Source: Monosiga brevicollis MX1 (Eukaryota; Opisthokonta; Choanoflagellata; Craspedida; Salpingoecidae). From it: a DNA stretch of 64,000 nt. Both the position numbers and the translations under genes were made by a program. Below are positions 11,201-24,207 of the stretch, in pieces (the first letter of the stretch is position 1; each line of letters starts with the position of its first letter). The notes beneath the pieces were generated by a model, which did no database searches, was not told where the DNA came from, and saw only the letters and a program-made list of their open reading frames with translations. Location of the stretch: NCBI RefSeq assembly GCF_000002865.3, contig NW_001865039.1, forward strand, positions 1,840,438 through 1,904,437. Direction: 5' to 3'.

Positions 11201-12882
11201 CGACTTCCCCGACCTCCTCGACCTCCTCGACCTCCTCGACCTCTACCACAAGCTCTCCACCTCGCGTACTAGAAGCGATCAATTCCGGATCGTCTAGCCG
11301 CATGGTCGGCGGGCCCGTGGCTACACTGGTCGGCGGCAGTGTGGCGGGTGCAGGCCTCCTGCTCTTGCTTGGCACCCTGCTGGTGCTCGCCCGTCGTCGT
11401 GGCCAACGGAAGACTCTTTCTCTTGACACAGCCACCTACGCCACCATGGAAGTATGCAACAGTGAACGTTGGGAAATGAATCGCAACTTGATTTCACTGG
11501 GTCGGTTCCTGGGACCTGGGGCTTTTGGCAACAAGTTTTTGGCTCAGGTCCGTAATCGGGTGCAGAACACAGCGCAGTCGTTTGAGGCGGAGGTCATTGC
11601 AGCAGCGCAGCCTGAGGAACAGCAACAACAAATATTGAAGCGAGTGGCTTTTCTAAAAACCGTCGGTTGGCACCAACACCTGGCGGGGCTTGCTGGACAC
11701 TGCCTGCAAGCGGAGCCAAAATTAGTCTTATTTGAATATGGCGAGCTTGGTTTTCTGTGTGACTACTTGCACATGCGGCGTGGAACGCCGCACGAGCCTG
11801 GGCAGGCACAACTGGTGGATTTTTCTCACCAAATAGCAGAGGGCATGGCTTTTCTGCACTCGCGAACGGTTCTAGTCTCAGCCCTCTCCGGACGCAATGT
11901 AGGACACTTGCTTGAATGGTCGTGTCTGTTTGCGCCTTTTGTTTTTTTCTTTTACTAATCATGCATACTTCCAACTCAAATTGTGTAGATTGTGCTGACC
12001 ACCGAGTTACATTGCATGATCTGCCACGGGGCAGTCGTTCCCGAGAGCAAAGATCGGTTTGTCTTCAAGGGCTGTGCCGCACCAGCCATTCAGTGGATGG
12101 CCCCCGAGAGCATCGCCCATCATCGTTTTAACAACCAATCAGATGGTTAGACTTTGGACCTGCATGTGGCAGTCCCCGTCCTTTCCATCTCACATCTCAC
12201 TAACACTGTGGTTTTTCTCCTAGTCTGGTCACTTGGGGTCACCATGTGGGAGGTGTTTACCTTTGGAAGCGTGCCTTTTGCGCAATTGGCAACTGGTGAT
12301 CTTTTTTACCACCTTGAGCTGGGCATGCGGCCCGAGCAGCCTGAATCCATGCCACCGGCCGTGAGACATTTGCTTCAACGCTGTTGGCAATTTGAGCCAC
12401 AAGCGCGTCCATCGAGTGATGAGGTCGCGCGCGAGATGCTAGGGCTCAACACGCTGCAGACCCTTCGCCCGAACCCCAGCCATAGCCATGAGGAGGTTTA
12501 TGACGAGATTGCCGACGACACGCCTCAGATATATGACACGGTTGACGCTTATCACAATCCGACCGAGACGTCGCTGGGTTCCGCCAACGTTGAGAACAGG
12601 CAGCATCCAAACACCAACATGTACGAAGCGTTTTTAGAGGAAGACGCCAACGTGTATTGCGAGCCATCAACCACAGCTTTCCGCCAGTCCCAAGTGAGTG
12701 TCCCCTCTTCAGGCTGCTTAGAGCATTTTGCCCGGTTAATCACTCTGACATTATGCCTTTTGCTGGCCCAGGACCCCACGGACTACGTTGAGCTGGACGA
12801 TTTCGTTGAGGCACCACCGCCTGTCCCCGCTCGTGCAACCAAAAGCATGTCATTCCTTGACATTGATGATGTCGAGCTGTAA
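8291..12882 (+). CDS. Receptor-type tyrosine pseudokinase with JmjC/cupin ectodomain
   Basis: Exons: 8291-8847, 9041-9180, 9264-about 9922, one or two tiny Cys exons near 10028-10048 and 10295, 10399-10547, 10614-10678, 10747-11898, 11989-12145, 12224-12693, 12772-12882. The first ATG is followed by a signal peptide (hydrophobic 'ICICAILLAAW'). Next is a Cupin_4/JmjC-type fold: 'ALPYHTD|SYDVIVLQVSGVKKW' supplies the HxD iron ligands and 'MLYLPKSMIHVAHT' the distal His. Cys-rich modules follow, including a GCC2/GCC3 (ephrin-receptor-like) 'CPE|GTFQDQTGQASCAGC'. Then come a Ser/Thr stalk, one membrane helix ('GAGLLLLLGTLLVLA', 'RRRGQRK' stop-transfer) and a kinase domain with a GPGAFG loop, 'DVWSLGVTMWEVFTFG' and 'WMAPES'. 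HRDLAARN reads VSALSGRN and DFG reads CHG, so catalysis is unlikely. The tail has Tyr sites (YDEI, YDTV, YEAF, YVEL) and 'APPPVPAR', suited to SH2/SH3 binding. Joining the JmjC and kinase halves rests on the Cys-rich exons between them and needs a transcript. Confidence 0.78.
10935..11255 (+). repeat. Coding Ser/Thr repeat of the receptor stalk
   Basis: Tandem 9-base units of the type TCTTCCACC, with TCTACTACC and CTCGACCTC variants, encode about 100 residues of Ser-Ser-Thr. They form a probable heavily O-glycosylated extracellular stalk next to the membrane helix. Confidence 0.9.
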
Positions 12883-13055
12883 CCAAAAAGTTGTTTGTTC
12901 ACATGTCAATACCTTAATCCACCCTTGCAATCCATTTGGGTCGGACTAGACCGGGGCCCCATATCATACGTGCACGCGAACATGAACAAAGAGTAAATTC
13001 AGCTTTCGCAAACAATCATGCCATGGGTTCCTCCACTTCACTTCCATCGTGTGCC

Positions 13056-17022
<3,967 letters not shown>

Positions 17023-17343
17023 CTTGCTTGGTAGATCCGAAGAGAAAAAAAGGGGGGGGCGGGGGCGGTTTCTGTCTCAATCAACAGAACGAGCATCCGC
17101 GGCAAGTTATGAGTTTACAACCCCCAGAAAATGCGCACCGCCCTCTCCCGTATCGCCCTTTACAGCGATCAGAGCCACTGAACAAGCATGAAAAAAGCGA
17201 CGATCCCCAGATCGGCGACACACGCAACAAGATCGCCGCAGAGTCACACGCACACGCACACACACAGAGTCACTGACGCTCAAAAAAAATGATCGAAAAT
17301 ACACATCGACATCAAAAAGCGAAAAGAAACAGACGATAACTAC

Positions 17344-17754
17344 TCACCACTCTTCATAAAGGTACTTTGACTCCCTTACTAGTGCTGCAAAAACTACTAA
17401 CAACAACTTCACAAACCCTGATTGTGAAAAAATGTGACGCGCCACACCATCCTCAACCTGTTGAAGAAGGCCCGAGCGATCGCCGCAAAGGGCAGCCCGG
17501 AGGTGCGCGCCGAGGTACAGGACGATGCCTTTGAACAAAGGCATAGACTCGTGCCTGAGTGCATGAGCGAGATTCAGCGTGCTTGAAGCGTACTCAGCAC
17601 CTCCAGCAGCATGTATCAGCTGTGGGGTTTGGGTTAGGTTTTAAGCGGCAAGATGGGACACGGCGTGTTGGAAGTCCAATGTTTTGTTGGCAGCCATCCA
17701 GAGCCGGCCCTGATCGACAAACTTGACTGCACAGGCTTGAGCGCCACCAGCCAT
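17344..17754 (-). CDS. Hypothetical protein, about 122 residues, two exons
   Basis: Exon A (17754-17662) encodes 31 residues starting 'MAGGAQACAVKFVDQGRLW'. A 42-base intron (17661-17620) has GT/AG ends and a CTAAC branch-point-like motif. Exon B (17619-17344) runs to a TGA stop and contains 'LIHAAGGAEYASSTLNLAHAL' (abbreviated) and 'MPLFKGIVLYLGAHLRAAL'. The two join in phase 0 as '..DFQHA|LIHAAGG..'. The product looks mostly alpha-helical, with a moderately hydrophobic middle and C-terminus ('FVKLLLVVFAALV'). I do not recognise a family. The gene lies between the annexin gene and the helicase, facing away from the helicase. Confidence 0.45.
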
Positions 17755-18048
17755 TGCGATCGTTCTTCGCCCGCTATCTTCTGCCGGAAAAACCAGACCA
17801 TCCCCCGAGCACTGGCTGCCATATGAACTTGACAGCTCAACGAATGATGACCCGAGCAGCATACGGACTGCGTGTATATACATCCAAGGTGTAAAGTTTA
17901 CAATATTATGCTTTCCTTAAAGTAAACTATTGAATTTCCCAAATGCACTCTCTTATTTCAAGAGTTTTACTTTCAGAGAACCATGCTGTCAATCAACCCA
18001 CACCCACGTGTGGAATGTCAAACGCTTGTTGACGCTTTCGCGCATTAG

Positions 18049-18049
<1 letters not shown>

Positions 18050-18089
<40 letters not shown>

Positions 18090-18180
18090 TCGCACACACA
18101 CACATTAACACACACACACGTGTGACGCGCGCACACTACACACTACACACTACACACTACTCACACACAACAACGAGCAC
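18050..18180. repeat. CA-rich microsatellite cluster
   Basis: (CA)n runs with interruptions, then several ACTACACACT units, lie in the divergent gap between the small unknown gene and the helicase. Confidence 0.9.
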
Positions 18181-18430
18181 ATGGTGGTGGTGTTGCCATT
18201 TTTTTGCATCGTAAGTTGATGTGATTGCAGCAGGGGTGTCGGCCCTCCGGGCTCAATGCTGGCTGCACGCTTTGTTTATGAACGACCATTTTCTGCTTGC
18301 ACGTCGTTGCGTTGGGTTGGCTTTGGGGGGATACAAGTGTGGGAGTTCATCTGCGCTGCCTAACCGAGGACGTGTCTGTCTGTGTCTGTGTTGGTTGACA
18401 CCGCGTCACAAACGGTGTTTCGCAGGCCCC

Positions 18431-21116
18431 ATGTCGCTCGTCTCTCATTTTGGACGCCGCCGACTGTCGCTGCTCGTGGGCGCTCCAAAATCTGCTTTTG
18501 TAACCCCCACGCGGTTGTCGTCGAGCACCTCGTGGCCTCGCCTCGCCCTGGTGTCACGCACCGGTCGCTCTCCCTTGCTTCAATTTGCCCAAAGCCGTTT
18601 CGCGGCCACCTCGACAAAACCTCTTTTCGGTACGACCTCGCCCTTTCAAACCCGTTGCTTTGTGCCTGGCCTCACGGGCCGATGAGCTGGGAAACAAAAG
18701 CACGTAGGCACTTTTCCCCCGCCTGCATCAAGCATTATCCTCACAATTTTTATTTTTTCCTCCTTCCCCCGTTGACCCCACAGCCGCCGCCATGCCTGCT
18801 GATACGGAACACGTGCACGAGCACGTCAACGAGGAGGAGCTCCTTGACGACCTCAAGGCCAAGAAGGCCGCCAAGAAGGAGAAGAAGGAAAAGAAAGAAA
18901 AGAAGGAGAAGAAAAACAAAAAGGACAAGTCCGATGACGAAAGCGAGACCCCCGTCAAGACTAGCGCTAAGCGCTCGGCTGACTCTGCTGAAGACAAGAT
19001 CTCTGTGGGCTCGGCCGAGTCTGCCGGTGCTGCCAGCGATGCTGAGCAACCCGCTAAGAAGGTCAAGGACGCCGGTCACCTCGACAACTTTGAAATTTCC
19101 GCTGAAACTCGTAAGCACATGCTGACCAAGGGCTACACGAAACTCTTTGAGATTCAGTCCCGAACCTTTACCCCCATCCTCGAGGGCAAGGATATCTTGG
19201 GCAAGGCCCGCACGGGTGAGGGCAAGACCCTCTCGTTTGCTTTGCCCATCATTGAGCTGCTCCTCAAGGAAGGCCGCAACGGCCGTGGCCGTGCCCCCCG
19301 TGCCCTCTGCATGGCTCCTACCCGTGAGTTGGCTCATCAGGTTGGCAAGGAGTTTGCCGACATTGGTCCCAGCCTCGCCTCCACCTGTGTCTATGGTGGC
19401 GCCCCCTACATGCCCCAAGAGAGCGCTATTCGCCGTGGCCTCGACGTCATCATTGGCACCCCCGGTCGTCTGAAAGACCATCTTGACAAGGGCACCCTGA
19501 AGCTCACCGACATCAAGTACCTCATTCTCGATGAGGCTGATCGCATGCTGGAGCAGGGCTTTGTCGAGGCCATTGACGAGATTCAGAAGATGACCATTGC
19601 CCAGTCTGGCGGCAAGCCCCAAATGATCCTTTTCAGTGCCACCATGCCCGATTTCATCCTCTCCACCGTGAAGAACTACATGCCCAATCACGTCACCGTC
19701 GACACGGTGGGCAGCTCTCGCAACCGTACTTCCAAGGGTGTGGATCATTTGGCCATCAAGTGCCCCTGGACTGAGCGTCGTGCCGTGATTGCCGATGTCG
19801 TGCAAATGTACTCGGGCGCCCACGGTCGCACCATCATCTTTACCCAAACCAAGAAGGATGCCAACGAGCTGGCCCTCGAGACAGACCTGCGTCAAGAAGT
19901 CCAGGTTCTTCATGGTGATATCCCTCAGAAGCAGCGTGAAATGTCCCTCCAGGCTTTCCGCGACGGCAAGGTTCGCTGCCTCGTTGCCACCGACGTGGCG
20001 GCGCGTGGTCTCGATATTCCCGAGGTCGACCTTGTCGTGCAGTGCGAGCCTCCCAAGGATGTCGAGTCGTACATCCATCGCTCAGGCCGTACCGGTCGTG
20101 CCGGCCGCACGGGTACCTGCATCTGCTTCTACAAGCCCAACCAAGAGGACGCCATGCGTTACGTGGAACGCCGCGCCGGTATTTCCTTCCGTCGCATTGG
20201 TGCCCCGCAACCTGAGGATGTCATCAAGGCTTCGGCTCGTGATGCCTTCCGCTCCCTCGAGGCCATCAACGACTCTGTCCTCGCCCACTTCAAGGATGCC
20301 GCTCGTGAGCTCATTGAGGAGCGTGGTGCCGAAGCTGCCCTGGCCGCAGCTCTGGCCCACATCAGCGGTGCCACGGAAATCAAGACACGCTCGTTGCTTT
20401 CCAGCATGGCTGATTACACCACCCTCCACATCAAGGTTGAGACTGAAATTCGCACCAAGGGCTTTGTCTGGACCCTGATTCGCAAGTACTTCCCCGAGGA
20501 CGCCCACAACGAAATCAAGGGTCTGCGTCTGCAAAAGGACAAGCAAGGCTCCGTCTTTGATGTGTAAGTCGTTGCGCGCATGCCCGTGTGGCCAAGTTGT
20601 GTCGTCGTTCTCTTTCTATTGTGAATTGTCTTCCAATGGTGTTTGTGGCCACCTGGTGGGCCATGCCTTTGCTCTGACCTCCACATCATGAAATGGTTGA
20701 TGTGCCGGATTAATACAAAGGCTAGATTAATATTCATTGATTGGCGTGTGCCATGACCGTTGGCTGACTGGTGCGCATGCAATCTCTGATATACTCATCT
20801 TTTTCCTTCTTCTCATTGTTATAGGCCTACCAAGATGGTGGATGGCATCATGGCTGCTTGGAACGATAGCCCCACTGTCACCATGGAGGTGTGCAAGGAG
20901 CTTCCAGAGCTCGAGGCTCAGGAGAACTCGTACGGCGGCGGTGGCTATGGTGGCGGCGGCTATGGCGGTCGCAGCTACGGTGGTCGTGGCGGTGGCTATG
21001 GCGGCCGTGGCCGTGGTGGCAACTCGTATGGCCGCGGCGGTGGTCGTGGTGGCTCGCGACACAACGGTGGTGGTGGTGGTGGTCGCTACCAAGGTGGCGG
21101 TGGCTTCCGTCGCTAA
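18431..21116 (+). CDS. DDX21: DEAD-box RNA helicase of the DDX21/DDX50 (GUCT) type
   Basis: The core exon 18784-20563 holds a Lys/Glu-rich N-terminus ('KKEKKEKKEKKNKKDK') and all DEAD-box motifs: ARTGEGKT (I), APTREL (Ia), TPGR, LDEADRM (II), FSATMP (III), IIFTQT (IV), ATDVAARGLD (V), HRSGRTGRAG (VI). A GUCT domain follows ('LLSSMADYTTLHIKVE') and continues across the intron 20564-20824 as 'VFDV|PTKMVDGIMAAWNDS', just as in DDX21. Exon 3 ends in a Gly/Arg/Tyr-rich RNA-binding tail ('GGGGYGGRS'). DDX21-type helicases remodel pre-rRNA in the nucleolus. An upstream exon 18431-18629 splices in frame (TTCG|GTACG to CAG|CCGCCGCC) and would add about 69 residues starting 'MSLVSHFGRRRLSLLVG', rich in Arg/Ser/Leu with almost no acidic residue, like a mitochondrial presequence. 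If that exon is only 5' UTR, translation starts at 18792 ('MPADTEHVHEH'). Confidence 0.93.
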
Positions 21117-21699
21117 ACTGCCCTCGTGTATCTGCGATGAGTTTTTCTCTTGTCTCTATTCGTCTTTTTTTCTTTTTCGGTTCTAGCTCGTAGATGTGTT
21201 GACCGTTCATATCTGTTTGCCTGTGTGCTTCGCCGCTTGCGGCGAGTCTTATATGTATTTCGATGCCCTTCATTTTTTGCTTGTTCTCTGGCACACCCGA
21301 GAGATGTTGGTGTACTGATTTGATGTAGGATGACTCGATCTATGTTTGCCTGCTCGTGTTTATGGCCGTTGCTTCGTCCCTTTTCCTGGCCCGCCTTGTG
21401 TTGGTGTTTCAGTGTTGGTGGCGTTTCTGTCCCAAGGCGCTTTGGCCCACTGACGACCTCGTCGTATTCTTGTATTGCATTTGCAATGTCTTGTCTTGAA
21501 AGCTGAGTGAGGGAAATGAGCGACTTTCGCGCTCGTGTTCCCAACAACAATTGAAGATCTCATATCATGACACGTCCGCGACACTTGAACTTTTTGTTGT
21601 TTTTTTTCCTCGCTTTTTTTTTTTACTCTATTCTGGCCAGTGAACAATTGGCGATTCACGGAGAAGCAAATACATGTCGCCCGTTTCCTGCCGTAATGT
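21117..21699. other. Convergent 3' flanks of the helicase and SAMM50 genes
   Basis: Mainly T-rich sequence with two T tracts near 21596-21624. Open frames here are shadows or chance frames. It probably holds both 3' UTRs. Confidence 0.5.
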
Positions 21700-23757
21700 C
21701 TACAAAAACTCCCAGCCGACGGCAATGGAAAAGCCCGGTTGAGTGGGCGCCCCGCCCGTCTGGAAGGGCAAGGTATAGTTGAGCTCCAGCTGACACAGCT
21801 GGGCCTGTGCAAAAATGCCGAGACCATAGCTGGCCGCAATCCGTCCTGGATGCCACAACTGCTTGGCTTGCGAGGCCACTGAACCAGCATTAGCAAAGGC
21901 ATGCAGCTGCACGGATGAGCCGAGGGTGTCTTGCAGCTTGGGAAAGGGGAAATATGCATGTGCCGCGGCAGCCCAGTAAGCCGACCCGCCCTGCGCATAT
22001 GTACCGGCGGCATCACCAATTCGCATGTGCTTGAAGCCACGAACGTTCAGCACGCCGCCCAGGCAGTAGCGATCCGCCAAGTGCAGTGGCCGATGTGGGG
22101 TGGCTTGCTTCACGGCCAGGGGCAGGGGCTGCGCGGTGCCATAGCCCAGGCGCCCACTCAGGCGCAATGTGCACAGGTCCCAGATGCTCTGAGCATCGGC
22201 AGAGGCTTCGATTTTCGAATGATGAATGTCGCCGCCCAGTTGTCCGCCTGCGGCCTCGGCCGAGATGCGCATGGCCAAGTCGAATTGATCCGACTCGGGA
22301 AAGGCCTGCATCTTGAGCGTGTAGCTGGCAGCGTTTTTCAAGGTGTGGCCCATTTGTTCGCGCAGCAGAAACGGCACCTAAAGCCCAAAGTCCACCATCA
22401 GCAACACGGCCAAAATAGAAGAGGAGCGACTCCAGAAGGAGATCTCATAAATGACTGGATGGATGTCGAAGGACGAAGCCGCACGTACATCTGCGGCAGC
22501 GCGGTGGATATGGCGCCATGAAGACTCGAGTCGGAAGCTATGGTCGACCCCAAAGTACCTCTGCTGTAGCTCAACGGCGGCATAGCGATTGTCCAGAAAA
22601 GCGCCGTGCTGCTGCAGCTCCAATTGTGTCTACGCCCAAACATGAAGCTGAATGAGATTTGGAGTGCTTGCTTTCTCCTTTTTTCCCTCCAAGTGCAGTT
22701 GACCCAGTTCCCCAGTTCTTGTTGTAACACCTTGAGGAAGACAGCGCACCTTGGCAAGCTCAAAGCGAAGTGGCGAGAATGGGCTGCCCAAGAACGGGAG
22801 ACTATAAGCGGCTTGGTAGCCCACTTGACCCTTCGAGGTGCGTGAGGTAGTAAAGGAGACCTGATCTGCAACTCCGGCCAGATTGTTCAGATTGATCTAT
22901 CCACCCAGGCAATTGTATTCATGAGCTGCAACACCTCTAAACCTCGATGGCACTGTGCCAGTTACCCCCTTACGCAGCCGACGAGCCGTGGGCGCAATAC
23001 TGACACTAAAAGTGGCAGTTCCTTGGTTGTTGCCAACGGTGACGCCAGTACCACCAGACACGAGTCGACTCTCCCGAATCTGAAAATTAATGTCAAGTTC
23101 CTCCACCCCATCGTCTTGAAGTGGTTGTGCCACTGTTGGTTGGCACCAAGTTTTTTTTTCGAGCATAGAAAGCGGCGGTCATGAGCATGAGGTGAGACAT
23201 CCAGCGCCGAGGGGAATGGGCTGCAAGACTCACAGCTACGGTCTACTTCGGCAGATACGTTAGGAAAAACGTTGAGGGACTTGATCTTGCTGCAAGTGTA
23301 GTCGGCCTCCTCCAGCACGTCTCCCAGCGTAGTGCATTCAAGCAAGGGTGCTGCCTGCTGCTGCAGCAGCCAGGGGGCTGTTCGCTTGACGCCATCAATG
23401 TGAACGTTACGCACACGAACCTACAAGAAGCGACCCCGCAGAGCACCAATGATAAGACCCAGCATGACACACTCGAGGCACTGGCCGACGATCTCTCCAA
23501 GACCACAGGCAGTTGCTCGTAATCACGGTGCAATGCTCCTCTTTCTTGCCTTGCGGTCCTTGTTATCCTCGAGCTGTGCAAGACCAAGAATATAAAGACA
23601 CATGAGACAGGGCGGAACGTGCGCGCTGGCAGCGCGTCCCTCTGGGGCTTGCATTTTTCCTCCTCCAAGCAGCCAGGCGCGACCCCACGAGCCAACGTAC
23701 CACGCGCTGCAGGACCTCAATCAGATCCTGCATGTTGGCTTCTGACGCCTCTGCCAT
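21700..23757 (-). CDS. SAMM50: SAM50/Tob55, mitochondrial outer-membrane beta-barrel assembly protein
   Basis: This BamA/Omp85-family protein inserts beta-barrel proteins into the outer mitochondrial membrane. The start ATG at 23757 gives 'MAEASEANMQDLIEVLQRV'. A downstream exon has a POTRA domain ('VRVRNVHIDGVKRTAPWLL' ... 'SKIKSLNVFPNVSAEVD'), then 'FQIRESRLVSGGTGVTVGNNQG', closely matching the animal Sam50 segment around 'TGS..TMVGNNEGS'. Middle exons hold barrel strands ('GQVGYQAAYSLPFLG', 'FRLESSWRHIHR'). The last exon has the family signature 'DRYCLGGVLNVRGF', then 'GGSAYWAAAAHAYFPFPKL' and a final aromatic-ended strand 'GFSIAVGWEFL' (the C-terminal beta signal). About seven exons; the second ('LEDNKDRKARKR') has an uncertain donor. 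No mitochondrial presequence is expected for this family. Confidence 0.9.
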
Positions 23758-23881
23758 CCTGTCGCCGCTCGACCCGTCCGTGTGTGTGTCAAGCCAAACA
23801 AAATACCCAACCACAACACACGTTACGAACAAATTATCTCACCACCAAAGTGTGAATTTGGTCATTGTACTCTTGAGTGTT

Positions 23882-23885
23882 CGTC

Positions 23886-23939
<54 letters not shown>
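23882..23939. repeat. (CT)n tract in the SAMM50-VARS1 divergent gap
   Basis: Nearly pure CT dinucleotides lie in the roughly 450-base head-to-head promoter gap between SAMM50 (start 23757, minus) and the valyl-tRNA synthetase (start 24208, plus). Confidence 0.93.
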
Positions 23940-23941
<2 letters not shown>

Positions 23942-24207
23942 CTGTGTTTGCACGTGTGACGAAGAAAGCGCGCGCATGTGTGTCTCTCTTCTCGTGCTCC
24001 ATCTCTCTGTGGCTGAGAAATGGCAGTGGCAGCTCCTCTTCCCTGACTGGCCTGTCTAATGGGGTTGATGGCTTGGTCGGGTTGACATGGTGCTTGTGTT
24101 TATGGACTCACATGGCTCGTCTCCCATCGGTTTGCTTGGTTGGCTATGATCTGGAACTGTGAATCAAGTGTAGACTTGGAGAGTTGACAGACCTGCGACC
24201 ACAGAAC

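Noticed and set aside
10902-11435. Minus-strand Glu/Val-rich 177-residue frame
   Set aside because: Antisense shadow of the Ser/Thr stalk repeat of the receptor gene.
18750-20078. Minus-strand 442-residue frame opposite the helicase
   Set aside because: Antisense shadow caused by codon bias. The plus strand has all DEAD-box motifs.
20878-21294. His/Arg-rich minus-strand frame
   Set aside because: Antisense of the Gly/Arg-rich helicase tail.
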